DNA of 64,000 bases from an uncultured Bacteroides sp. (GTDB lineage: Bacteria; Bacteroidota; Bacteroidia; Bacteroidales; Bacteroidaceae), in assembly GCA_900552645.1 (NCBI GenBank), contig USAN01000004.1, forward strand, positions 1 to 64,000, read 5' to 3'. The position numbers and the translations under genes are program-made. The notes beneath the pieces were generated by a model. The model ran no database searches and had not been told where the DNA came from. It worked only from the letters and a program-made list of their open reading frames with translations. Every line of letters begins with the position of its first letter. Positions within the stretch are counted from its first letter, which is position 1. Shown piece after piece: positions 34,111 to 42,830 of this stretch.

Positions 34111-34560
34111 ATGATAAAAAAAATAATGACACTTACTATATTTTCTCTCTTGTTTATAATAACAGTGAACGCCCAGGGAAAAAGACCTTCTATCTCGAAG
34201 GAAGAGTTCAGAGAAAAGCAACAGCAATATCTTATGAACAAAGCTGATCTTACAAAAGATGAAGCGGCACGTTTCTTTCCGGTATATTTTGAAATGCAGG
34301 ACCGTAAGGCGGAAATAAACAATAAGGCATGGAGAAGTGCCAGAAAAGGGAAGGATCCTAATACTTCTGATGAGGAATATGAGGCTATAATAGACGAACT
34401 GGCAAATGCAAAGCTTAATTCCGACCAACTTGAAATTAGTTACATCCCTAAATTCAAAAATATTATCTCGCCACGTAAACTGTACAAAATTCAGGTTGCC
34501 GAAACTAAATTCCATAGAGAGATGCTAAAAATAATGCATCAACCACCAAGAAATAAATAA
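34111..34560 (+). CDS. Periplasmic Spy/CpxP-like helical protein
   Basis: A 149-residue secreted protein. The signal peptide ends near VNAQ (about 22). The mature part is helical and charged (SKEEFREKQQQYLMNKADLT, then KDEAARFFPVYFEMQ), resembling LTXXQ/Spy-like periplasmic sensors or chaperones. It completes a sigma factor-membrane protein-periplasmic protein triad with 20-54 bp gaps. This suggests a sensing role in envelope stress, by analogy. Confidence 0.72.
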   Translation: MIKKIMTLTIFSLLFIITVNAQGKRPSISKEEFREKQQQYLMNKADLTKDEAARFFPVYFEMQDRKAEINNKAWRSARKGKDPNTSDEEYEAIIDELANAKLNSDQLEISYIPKFKNIISPRKLYKIQVAETKFHREMLKIMHQPPRNK

Positions 34561-34623
34561 GAGACTCTATAAAGATAAGTAACAGAACAAATCAACTGAT
34601 TAAAAAAAACAGGTCAAAATATT

Positions 34624-34710
34624 CGTCCCACTATAATGAGCCGATCGTATCATTATAGTGGGACGATCGTTTTATATATATGGGACAATCGTCTCATATA
34701 TATGAAGCGA
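34624..34710. repeat. 22-bp periodic twin hairpins
   Basis: Hairpin 1 has perfect 16-bp arms CGTCCCACTATAATGA/TCATTATAGTGGGACG (34624-34665). Hairpin 2 has 16-bp arms with two wobble differences (34667-34710). The whole stretch also reads as a 22-bp period marked by C(G/A)ATCGT at 34642, 34664 and 34686. It lies between convergent genes and could stop transcription from both sides, but the periodicity is more than a simple terminator needs. Confidence 0.75.
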
Positions 34711-34718
34711 TTAATTAA

Positions 34719-35507
34719 TTAAATTTTTTCCTGCTTTTTAGCCTCGTTCCATATAGCATCCATCTCCTCAAGAGTCATATCTTTAAGATTCTTTCCTTTT
34801 TTTATTGTATTATCTTCAAGATAGTTAAATCGTCTTATAAACTTATTGTTAGTCCTTTCAAGAGCATTGTCGGGATTTATTTTATAAAGACGCGCAGCAT
34901 TTATAAGACTAAACATGACGTCACCAAATTCCGCTTCGGCTTTCTCCTTATCCATATTCTCTACCTCAGCCTCAAATTCGCTTATTTCTTCTTTTACCTT
35001 ATCCCATACTTGCGAACGATCTTCCCAGTCGAATCCTACATTTCTGGCCTTATCTTGTATTCTGTAAGCCTTTATGAGTGAAGGTAGCGCATCTGGTACT
35101 CCACTAAGCACACGTTTATTTCCATCTTTTTCCTTCATCTTGAGCTGTTCCCAGTTTTTAGATACAGCATCTGGAGTATCGGCTTTTACCTCCCCAAACA
35201 CGTGTGGATGACGAAAAACAAGCTTTTCGGTAAGGCTGTCGCAAACATCCTTAATATCAAAATCGCCGGTTTCACTTCCTATCTTTGCATAGAACGCAAC
35301 ATGCAGCAATACATCGCCCAGCTCTTTACAAATCTCTTTCTTGTCGTCCTTCATAAGTGCATCGCACAGTTCATAAGTCTCTTCTATTGTATTTGGGCGG
35401 AGAGTCTGATTAGTTTGTTTCTTATCCCAGGGACATTTCTGACGAAGTTCGTCGAGTATATCGAGGAAGTGTCCGAAAGCTTCCATCTGTTCTTTACGAG
35501 TATGCAT
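34719..35507 (-). CDS. mazG: Nucleoside triphosphate pyrophosphohydrolase
   Basis: A 262-residue MazG protein. The first half carries CPWDKKQTNQTLRPNTIEETYEL and KKEICKELGDVLLHVAFYA with the metal-binding EExxE-like set; a second MazG repeat follows (EISEFEAEVEN, EFGDVMFSLINAARL). It hydrolyses non-canonical or excess NTPs to NMP and pyrophosphate in the cytoplasm. Single gene, with the twin hairpins 9 bp past its stop codon. Confidence 0.93.
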   Translation of the reverse strand: MHTRKEQMEAFGHFLDILDELRQKCPWDKKQTNQTLRPNTIEETYELCDALMKDDKKEICKELGDVLLHVAFYAKIGSETGDFDIKDVCDSLTEKLVFRHPHVFGEVKADTPDAVSKNWEQLKMKEKDGNKRVLSGVPDALPSLIKAYRIQDKARNVGFDWEDRSQVWDKVKEEISEFEAEVENMDKEKAEAEFGDVMFSLINAARLYKINPDNALERTNNKFIRRFNYLEDNTIKKGKNLKDMTLEEMDAIWNEAKKQEKI

Positions 35508-35625
35508 CTTTTATTTGTTTATTTATTTACAAAATTACTTTAAATAAATTTCTCTTTATTATATTTGTATAATATTATAAACACTATTTATATAATAAAA
35601 TATTAAAATTTATTTTTCACATACA

Positions 35626-35919
35626 ATGGAGTATCTTATAAGATTTATCAAACTAATAATAATCGCAGCTATTATCTATTGTGGATATTATTTTTATACC
35701 AAAAGTACCACTTCGGATCAACCTGTTACTTACAATATTGAAAAAGAGATCGAAACAAAGGAAATTGAAGCACCATCTTCTGTTGTGGGAATGACATTTA
35801 GTTCGGATGATGGTTTCATAGCATCATTTACATCGAAGAATTCATGTAAAATAACAAATATAGGAGAAGATGATGGCTTTAAAATAAAAGGAAATCCTAC
35901 TTATAGCTACAAGAAAAAA
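35626..35919 (+). pseudogene. 5' part of a gene split by an IS element
   Basis: Codons 1-98 of a small membrane-anchored protein. There is one N-terminal hydrophobic helix (about 4-25), then a beta-rich soluble part (VGMTFSSDDGFIASFTSK). Reading continues four codons into the IS (GLCG) and stops. Deleting 35920-37470 joins AAG AAA AAA directly to GAT AAA ACA at 37471 in the same frame, giving a 172-residue protein. The family is unknown to me. Confidence 0.85.
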
Positions 35920-36030
35920 GGGCTCTGCGGATAAATTAAGTTGTTATTCTTAAGCTTTTGCAGGTGACAAGAAAAAGGAACAAGAAAAAGGAACAAGAAA
36001 AAGGGGCTCTGCGGATAAATTAAGTTGTTT
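35920..36030. repeat. Duplicated IS left end with 13-bp tandem repeats
   Basis: The left terminal sequence occurs twice, at 35920-35945 and 36004-36029. With its flank, 34 of 35 bases match. Between them are three 13-bp units ACAAGAAAAAGG(A/G) at 35967, 35980 and 35993, which resemble the host flank just left of the element (35909-35919). Confidence 0.8.
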
Positions 36031-36039
36031 ACTTATTTG

Positions 36040-37065
36040 TTATGCGTATAACTTTGTGAGTCTGTACATGAAGAACTTAATATCTCCAACTCCTCTAAAC
36101 TGTGTCCTTAGAGCTTTAATCTTTGCATTGAAAGATTCCGCAGAAGCATTAGTAAGTCTTCCATCAAAATAATTAATTATAGTCCTATAATGATTTTCAA
36201 AAGTATCTAAGACCTTGTTTAGGCTGTTCTCTCCAAACATTTCCACATCTTTATACCATCTTGCAAGCTTTACTATTGCTTTTTTGGGCTCAATCTTTTT
36301 ATTGAAGATATCAGTAAGGTCCATTGATAACTTGTATGCTGATTCCAATCTAGGGAATTGTCTAAAAAGTATATCTGCCCTGTCTCTTTGTTGCTGATTC
36401 CATTTTGTTTTGTGTCTCAACATTATATGTTTGCTTCTAACCATTATTTGTGGCATAGTCTCACCATTCTCCATTCGTATTGGAGTCCATAATCCTATCT
36501 CTTCTCTTTCTGATACGCTCCTGGCCTTTTTTCGCCTAATACGATGCTCCTTTATTGATTTGTTCTCTTCATCAAGGATCTGCCATCTAAAGTGAATTCG
36601 CATCTGGTCAATGGCCTCTGACATCAACTGTTGTACATGGAAACGGTCGTTTATCAATTTTGCATAAGTGAATGATTTTTTGGCTATCAACATCATGGCC
36701 GACGACAGGTCGGTAGTTATAGTTCTCACTTTTTTTCGCTTATTATGTGGAAGTTGATTGAATATAGATATAACATTATCAGAAGAGACGCCTCTTACTA
36801 TTGCAACTAAAGTTCCTTTGCGTCCATGGCCGGCTTTATTGGTAAGTATCGTATAGACATCACCATTACTAAGACAGGTCTCATCAAGGCTGAGGTCCTC
36901 TCCAAGATTATCAGGGAAAAGCAGGTACTCATGGGCATGCTCAAGTTGATCCCAGGTACGATAGTCGCTTATCACCTCCTTGTATTGCTTGCGGAGTGTC
37001 TGGCCTTTAAGACCAAAACGTTCAGCTAAAGTAGAGATATTTATAGGAGTACTCTCAATCTCCAC
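36040..37065 (-). CDS. DDE transposase, catalytic part
   Basis: A 341-residue transposase with a helix-turn-helix-like start (LAERFGLKGQTLRKQY). DDE candidates are LDETCLSNGD (first Asp), TTDLSSAMM (second Asp) and TNASAESFNAKIKAL (Glu), as in ISL3-type enzymes. It uses a GTG start that overlaps the upstream ORF by 11 bp. The frame is closed by TAA two codons before, so reinitiation or coupling, not -1 frameshifting, links the two ORFs. It appears intact and so may still be active. Confidence 0.88.
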   Translation of the reverse strand: MEIESTPINISTLAERFGLKGQTLRKQYKEVISDYRTWDQLEHAHEYLLFPDNLGEDLSLDETCLSNGDVYTILTNKAGHGRKGTLVAIVRGVSSDNVISIFNQLPHNKRKKVRTITTDLSSAMMLIAKKSFTYAKLINDRFHVQQLMSEAIDQMRIHFRWQILDEENKSIKEHRIRRKKARSVSEREEIGLWTPIRMENGETMPQIMVRSKHIMLRHKTKWNQQQRDRADILFRQFPRLESAYKLSMDLTDIFNKKIEPKKAIVKLARWYKDVEMFGENSLNKVLDTFENHYRTIINYFDGRLTNASAESFNAKIKALRTQFRGVGDIKFFMYRLTKLYA

Positions 37066-37405
37066 CTTTTAAAAAATCGACAAACTCGGCATTAAGCCTG
37101 GTCTTGTCGTGTTCTGAGAGATCCCATTCATAGCTGAATATCTCACCACTGGATTTGTCAAGCCATTTGCGCTTGCACACGTGAAGGAAGCAGGCCCTAC
37201 CACGAATAGGGAAATCTTGGATCGTACGATAATCGGTGAAACCATGGGAGATGATATCATTATTATGCTCGTCATCTTCTAACTTGACCTTTTTCTCGTT
37301 AAGCCAGATATCAAAACGAGAGTCAGTTTTTTCATGTTTGACGATATCAAAGTTGTCTACTAATATATCAGGAAGGATGTCTCTAAGAATATTATTGGAT
37401 TTCAT
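37055..37405 (-). CDS. ISAon1-type transposase N-terminal protein
   Basis: A 116-residue protein whose pattern, YRTIQDFPIRGRACFLHVCKR and KRKWLDKSSGEIFSYEWD (overlapping parts), matches the small N-terminal-region protein encoded ahead of the DDE transposase in ISAon1-type elements of Bacteroidota. It probably holds the end-binding domain. It starts 58 bp inside the right terminal repeat and ends in an 11-bp overlap with the catalytic ORF. Confidence 0.8.
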   Translation of the reverse strand: MKSNNILRDILPDILVDNFDIVKHEKTDSRFDIWLNEKKVKLEDDEHNNDIISHGFTDYRTIQDFPIRGRACFLHVCKRKWLDKSSGEIFSYEWDLSEHDKTRLNAEFVDFLKGGD

Positions 37406-37470
37406 GAGACAAAGATAATAATTTATACTAATATGAAAAACAACCTAAAATATCCGTTGACCCGAAAAAA

Positions 37471-37695
37471 GATAAAACAAAGGCTATACTAAAAATAAGC
37501 TACATTGCAGCCAGAAATAAGGGTCGCGAAATATTGGAAGATGACTGCAGATATGAATTTGAGATGTCTTTCAACAAACACACAAGTGGCAAGACTCATT
37601 GTAATTATATTCTTACTCATAAAATTGGTGTAGGCGATAATGTAAAGTCTTATATAGAAGCTGATACCCGTCCTACTTGGTTTAATCTGAAATAA
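37471..37695 (+). pseudogene. 3' part of the IS-split gene
   Basis: 75 codons including stop, continuing the protein interrupted at 35919: KAILKISYIAARNKGRE, EDDCRYEFEMSFNKHTSGK and the end ADTRPTWFNLK. There is no start codon of its own in a sensible position. Joined to the 5' part it gives one open frame with one copy of the target repeat. Confidence 0.85.
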
Positions 37696-38257
37696 AATAT
37701 TTATGTATTAAGTCATGCTATGTAACTTATCAATATAAGTATAGTTGATTAATAGTTATCTGACTGAACATGTATAAAATAATCAATAATTTCAATTAAT
37801 CGATAAATAAATTTCATTCAACAAAAAATAAGGGTGTACAAAACACCTAAAATATAAAAACCAATGTATTATAATTATGTAGAAGCCAATTAACCACTAC
37901 AAATATATGTTGCATTTTTTATATCTACTATTTACCTTAAAAAAAAATACACATAATGTCTCTCGTATCTATTTTTATAAATTAAAAGAATAAAATCATT
38001 CTGTTTACACAGTATCAGATGCAACTTATAGATATAGTCCATTTAGAACAGGCAATAACTAAATAATGAGACTTTACTATCATCATTTCATATCATTTTA
38101 CAAAGTTTACATATTATCATCAAGTATCCGAATGAGATAAAATGTAAGGTATAATTCAATATTTTTAGATATTCCTAATAACAAAATACTCCATAATCCA
38201 TTGAGTTTTATTAATTTTGCATCTAATTATTCGATAATAAATTAATGATATATTACA
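37696..38257. other. 562-bp intergenic region before valS
   Basis: Very AT-rich. I see no ORF, RNA gene or strong hairpin; the short GGTGT/ACACC inverted repeat near 37833 is weak. Only the valS -7 candidate near its end can be named. Part may be decayed coding sequence, but no frame supports this. Confidence 0.5.
38212..38219 (+). promoter_or_regulatory. Candidate -7 element for valS
   Basis: TAATTTTG fits TAnnTTTG, 39 bp before the start codon. A -33 TTTG is lacking. Confidence 0.45.
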
Positions 38258-40900
38258 ATGGAATTAGCAAGTAAGTATAATCCCGCAGATGTAGAGGGAA
38301 AATGGTACCAGTACTGGCTGGAAAATAAACTATTCAGTTCTAAACCCGATGGACGTGAACCTTACACCGTCGTCATTCCTCCTCCTAATGTTACAGGTGT
38401 GCTACATATGGGACATATGCTTAATAATACTATACAGGATATACTTGTACGCCGTGCACGCATGGAAGGCAAGAATGCATGCTGGGTACCAGGTACCGAC
38501 CATGCTTCAATAGCAACCGAGGCTAAGGTTGTAAATCGTCTTGCACAGCAAGGTATAAAAAAGACAGACCTTACTCGTGACGAATTCTTGAAACACGCAT
38601 GGGAATGGACCGACGAACATGGTGGCATTATTCTTAAACAATTACGCAAACTTGGTGCCTCATGCGACTGGGACCGTACAGCTTTCACTATGGACGAGAT
38701 TCGTTCGGAAAGTGTATTGAAGGTATTTGTAGACTTATACAACAAAGGTCTTATTTACCGCGGTGTACGTATGGTGAACTGGGATCCCAAAGCACTCACC
38801 GCACTTAGTGACGAAGAGGTAATATATAAAGAAGAAAATAGCAAACTTTACTATTTACGCTACAAGGTTGAAGGCGATGCAGAAGGTCGCTATGCCGTAG
38901 TTGCTACAACTCGTCCCGAAACTATAATGGGCGATACCGCGATGTGTATCAACCCAAACGACCCAAAGAATGAGTGGTTGAAAGGAAAAAGAGTAATTGT
39001 TCCATTGGTAGGACGTTCAATTCCTGTAATTGAAGATGATTATGTAGATATAGAATTCGGTACAGGATGTCTTAAGGTAACACCTGCCCACGACGTAAAT
39101 GACTACATGCTTGGAGAGAAGTACAACCTTCAGACTATTGATATTTTCAATGATAATGGTACAATAAGCGAAGCAGCAGGCCTTTATGTAGGTATGGACC
39201 GTTTCGATGTACGTAAGCAGATTGAAAAAGATCTTCAGGATGCCGATCTTATGGAAAAGGTAGAAGCATACACCAATAAAGTTGGCTTTTCGGAACGTAC
39301 AAATGTTGCTATCGAACCTAAGCTTTCAATGCAATGGTTCCTTAATATGGAAAAGCTTGCTCAGCCTGCATTAGAAGCTGTAATGAGCGACGATATAAAA
39401 TTCTATCCTTCAAAATACAAGAACACCTATAAATATTGGATGGAAAACATAAAGGACTGGTGTATAAGCCGTCAGTTATGGTGGGGTCATCGCATTCCTG
39501 CATACTTCCTTCCTGAAGGAGGATATGTAGTAGCTGCTACTGAAGAAGAAGCACTTAAAATGGCACAGGAAAAGACTGGTAACAGCACTCTTACTATGGC
39601 CGATTTGCGTCAGGATGAGGATTGCTTGGATACATGGTTCTCTTCATGGTTATGGCCTATATCTCTTTTTGATGGCATAAACAATCCCGGCAATGATGAG
39701 ATGAACTACTACTACCCTACCAGTGACTTGGTAACCGGTCCGGATATTATCTTCTTCTGGGTTGCACGTATGATTATGGCAGGTTACGAATATGAAGGAA
39801 AAATGCCATTCAAAAATGTATACTTTACAGGTATTGTACGTGACAAACTAGGTCGCAAGATGTCTAAATCATTAGGCAACTCGCCCGATCCATTGGAACT
39901 TATAGAACGATTCGGCGCCGATGGAGTACGTATGGGTATGATGCTTGCTGCGCCAGCAGGTAACGACATTCTGTTTGACGATTCATTGTGTGAGCAGGGA
40001 CGTAATTTCAACAATAAAATATGGAATGCATTCCGCCTTGTAAAAGGATGGGAAGTAGCCGACATAGAACAACCTGAATATGCAAAGCTTGCAACAGAAT
40101 GGTTTGACAGCCAGTTAGTACTTGCAACAGCAGAAATTACAGACTTGTTTAGCAAATATCGTCTAAGCGAAGCCTTGATGGTAGTATACAAGCTATTCTG
40201 GGATGAATTCTCAAGCTGGTATTTGGAAATGGTAAAACCGACTTACGGACAGCCTATTGACAGAAAAACGTTCGAAACTACACTACATTTCTTTGATATA
40301 TTACTTAAACAACTGCATCCTTTCATGCCATTCATTACTGAAGAATTATGGCAACATATTTATGACAGAAAAGATGGAGAAAGCATCATGACGGTTGAAA
40401 TGGAGAAATATGCCGATCGTAATATTGAAGATGCAGCAACTCTTGTAAATACATTCAACAAGCTCAAAGAAGTTATAAGTGGTGTTCGTACTATCCGTCT
40501 TCAAAAAAATATAGCGCAGAAAGATTCTTTGGAACTTGAGATAATAGGCGAAGAAAAAGAAATTATAGCTTACGCAGATGTTATAAAGAAACTTTGTAAT
40601 CTATCGACTATAACAGTGGTTTCTGCCAAACCAGAAGGTGCCTCATCTTTTATGGTAGGTACAACTGAATACTTTATCCCATTAGGCGACCTTATCAATG
40701 TAGAAGAGGAGTTGAAGAAATTAGAGGCTGATTTGAAGTATCAAGAAGGATTTCTTCAAAGCGTACTAAAAAAACTAAGCAACGAGAAATTTGTAAACAA
40801 TGCTCCGGCTAATGTAATCGACATAGAACGCAAAAAACAAGCTGATGCAGAAAGTAAGATTTCAACATTGAAAGAGAGCATTGCCGCACTTAAGAAGTAA
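38258..40900 (+). CDS. valS: Valyl-tRNA synthetase
   Basis: An 880-residue class I synthetase. The HIGH-type motif is HMGH at 50-53 in PPPNVTGVLHMGHML; the KMSKS motif is at 534-538. The editing domain (ATTRPETIMGDTA, GTGCLKVTPAHD) lies between them. The C-terminal coiled-coil arm (LEADLKYQEGFLQSVLKKLS) is present, as in complete ValRS. It charges tRNA-Val in the cytoplasm. Single gene flanked by AT-rich DNA and a strong terminator. Confidence 0.97.
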   Translation: MELASKYNPADVEGKWYQYWLENKLFSSKPDGREPYTVVIPPPNVTGVLHMGHMLNNTIQDILVRRARMEGKNACWVPGTDHASIATEAKVVNRLAQQGIKKTDLTRDEFLKHAWEWTDEHGGIILKQLRKLGASCDWDRTAFTMDEIRSESVLKVFVDLYNKGLIYRGVRMVNWDPKALTALSDEEVIYKEENSKLYYLRYKVEGDAEGRYAVVATTRPETIMGDTAMCINPNDPKNEWLKGKRVIVPLVGRSIPVIEDDYVDIEFGTGCLKVTPAHDVNDYMLGEKYNLQTIDIFNDNGTISEAAGLYVGMDRFDVRKQIEKDLQDADLMEKVEAYTNKVGFSERTNVAIEPKLSMQWFLNMEKLAQPALEAVMSDDIKFYPSKYKNTYKYWMENIKDWCISRQLWWGHRIPAYFLPEGGYVVAATEEEALKMAQEKTGNSTLTMADLRQDEDCLDTWFSSWLWPISLFDGINNPGNDEMNYYYPTSDLVTGPDIIFFWVARMIMAGYEYEGKMPFKNVYFTGIVRDKLGRKMSKSLGNSPDPLELIERFGADGVRMGMMLAAPAGNDILFDDSLCEQGRNFNNKIWNAFRLVKGWEVADIEQPEYAKLATEWFDSQLVLATAEITDLFSKYRLSEALMVVYKLFWDEFSSWYLEMVKPTYGQPIDRKTFETTLHFFDILLKQLHPFMPFITEELWQHIYDRKDGESIMTVEMEKYADRNIEDAATLVNTFNKLKEVISGVRTIRLQKNIAQKDSLELEIIGEEKEIIAYADVIKKLCNLSTITVVSAKPEGASSFMVGTTEYFIPLGDLINVEEELKKLEADLKYQEGFLQSVLKKLSNEKFVNNAPANVIDIERKKQADAESKISTLKESIAALKK

Positions 40901-40980
40901 AAATTTATTTTACTATTGAGAGTTATATTGTCTCATATAAAAATATGAAAAATAGATAGAACTCTAACATAAAAAAAAAT

Positions 40981-41026
40981 AAACAGTCATATCAATCTAT
41001 GTTCTATAGTAGTGATATGACTGTTT
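40981..41026. terminator. valS terminator
   Basis: Perfect 14-bp arms AAACAGTCATATCA/TGATATGACTGTTT are followed by T-rich sequence 80 bp past the stop codon. Confidence 0.88.
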
Positions 41027-41077
41027 TTACATATATACATTCGATTATTAGCTTATCGATATCATTAAATATAAAAA

Positions 41078-41100
41078 TCCCCCTAGCATTACTAGGAGGA
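41078..41100 (-). terminator. Terminator of the LruC lipoprotein gene
   Basis: Arms TCCCCCTAG/CTAGGAGGA pair with one wobble around a 5-base loop, and a T-run follows on the minus strand, 43 bp after the stop codon at 41143. Confidence 0.82.
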
Positions 41101-41142
41101 CTTTTATAAGGATGCTATAACATCCTCTTTTTAATTATATAA

Positions 41143-42825
41143 TTAATCGTTTACTATAAAAGCAGAATAAGGAGGCAAAGGAATCGCATTTACGAAATCC
41201 TTATACGGCACAGGTTCAAATGAACTCTTAAACTCTATCCTTAAAGTTACACCATCCATTATTGACTCTTTATATTTTTCTATAACACTTTCAATTATAT
41301 CAGCAGGAGATTTGGATTCTGTCTCTACAATTGATCTGCTAGCGCTTACTTCAATGATATAATCTTTAACTGTTGTATGAATAACTTTTCCTCTTCTACT
41401 CAAAATATCGTATAAGCTTACCATCAGATTAGCTCTTGATTTTTCAGAGCAATTTTTCAATATTATATTATTAATATTTTCTCTGTTACTGATATAAATA
41501 ACATCATTTATCGACTCTACATTATTATCTACTACTGTAAAATTAGATTTAGAGTATACAAATATATTATTCAATCTATAATCACGTCCTGTAGTGCTAA
41601 CTATTCCGGATAATGGCTTTACTGCTTCCTGATTTTCTACAACAGTTACAGGCTCTTTATCCTCTTCTATTTCTGTAATATTACCTTTTATAGCATCCGA
41701 AGGTTTTGATGCTACATGCAATATAACATCATTACAGTCATTATCTCCTCCGAAGAATCCTTCGTTATTCATATCTTCGAATGCCAGAATAATATTTCCC
41801 TTAGCAGTAGAGAAGATAGCAGTATGTGATTTTTTAGTTTTTTCAGGATTCCATGATTTTTCAGAATAAAATTGTGACCATCCTTCTGTAACTGTAGAAG
41901 TAAGCATATTATACGCAGAGGTTCTTAATACCCATCCTATATTTGTACCTGCAGGGAAAACATCACTCTTTTCTCCTGTTGTAGGATTTAGATATTTAAG
42001 TTTAATATACTCACCATTATGTAGTCCATCATTAAGCAAAGTATATGTTCTAGTAGAAGGGAATGCTAAAATTTCTTTTACATTATCCTTTTCAACACTG
42101 TTATTATAACAATAGTATCCTATCGCATTATTAAATATGGATTTGTCACTAATTACACTTAACCATATCTCGGCATCTTTATCAACACTTATACCTTTAG
42201 AAGTAGTAAATTTATCATTAACGCGCTCCCACTCCGGCAAACTCTTGTTTATGTCTTTTAGTTCAGCCCCACCAATTTTAAATGAAACATTATCTATATA
42301 TTTAGGCTTTCCCAAATAATTCCACTCACCTAATAAAAAAGAAGTATAATTTGAACCTCGTGAATTAGAAGTCGTATTTTCAATCATACTATTCATATCA
42401 AATAGCTCGGGTGTTACACTTCCATTAGAAATAACGCCATGAAGCATCATAGGTACACCAGCATTATCAGATGTTATATAAATCTCATTCACATTATCGG
42501 GAATATATTTAGAAAAACTAAACTTTCCGTTAGCATCTGTCATTCCATTCAAGATTGGAGTTACATTTTCTTTTTTTATTATTCCATTTGAAGTAACTTC
42601 ATAAGGATTTTCAGAGTAAACATTAAAAGAAATTTTATAATCGGAACTTACATGATAATCAATATCAACAAGAACCGATTGGCCTTTATTAGAGCTCAAT
42701 AAATCGTTTATTGAACTTTCTACATCTGTTTTATCTGTAATCCCGTCATTCGAGGAACAAGATAAAAGCATACACGATGCAATCGCTGCACTGAATAAGC
42801 TGTAAATAATGTTTTTACTTTTCAT
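41143..42825 (-). CDS. LruC/DUF4114-domain lipoprotein
   Basis: A 560-residue lipoprotein with lipobox LLSC (Cys23). An N-terminal carboxypeptidase-regulatory-like part follows (NGMTDANGKFSFSKYIPDNV). The middle domain has VFPAGTNIGWVLR and FEDMNNEGFFGGDNDCNDVI, the acidic metal-binding signature of DUF4114/LruC proteins. Such proteins sit on the cell surface and may bind calcium or glycans. The gene follows the histidine kinase by 5 bp, so both are probably expressed together. The function is unknown. Confidence 0.82.
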   Translation of the reverse strand: MKSKNIIYSLFSAAIASCMLLSCSSNDGITDKTDVESSINDLLSSNKGQSVLVDIDYHVSSDYKISFNVYSENPYEVTSNGIIKKENVTPILNGMTDANGKFSFSKYIPDNVNEIYITSDNAGVPMMLHGVISNGSVTPELFDMNSMIENTTSNSRGSNYTSFLLGEWNYLGKPKYIDNVSFKIGGAELKDINKSLPEWERVNDKFTTSKGISVDKDAEIWLSVISDKSIFNNAIGYYCYNNSVEKDNVKEILAFPSTRTYTLLNDGLHNGEYIKLKYLNPTTGEKSDVFPAGTNIGWVLRTSAYNMLTSTVTEGWSQFYSEKSWNPEKTKKSHTAIFSTAKGNIILAFEDMNNEGFFGGDNDCNDVILHVASKPSDAIKGNITEIEEDKEPVTVVENQEAVKPLSGIVSTTGRDYRLNNIFVYSKSNFTVVDNNVESINDVIYISNRENINNIILKNCSEKSRANLMVSLYDILSRRGKVIHTTVKDYIIEVSASRSIVETESKSPADIIESVIEKYKESIMDGVTLRIEFKSSFEPVPYKDFVNAIPLPPYSAFIVND

Positions 42826-42830
42826 TTTAT

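Larger units (their letters stand above)
35920..37463. mobile_element. ISAon1/ISL3-like insertion sequence
   Basis: About 1544 bp. The ends are imperfect inverted repeats of about 26 bp, both starting GGG and sharing CGGATA and GTTGTTT. They are flanked by the direct repeat GAAAAAA at 35913-35919 and 37464-37470. Two overlapping minus-strand ORFs encode the transposase. The element interrupts a small gene in frame, so the insertion is identified precisely. The left end carries an extra internal copy of the terminal repeat. Confidence 0.9.

Noticed and set aside
34087..34515. 142-codon minus-strand ORF
   Set aside because: Overlaps a plus-strand secreted protein with a good signal peptide in a coherent three-gene unit.
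37055..37080. Programmed -1 frameshift (T TTA AAA) between the two IS ORFs
   Set aside because: The heptamer is present in frame, but the catalytic ORF is in the +1 frame, and its frame has a TAA just upstream of the GTG. A -1 slip would not enter it.
37826..37850. Short hairpin before valS
   Set aside because: Only a 5-bp stem in AT-rich DNA; no T-run or conserved context.
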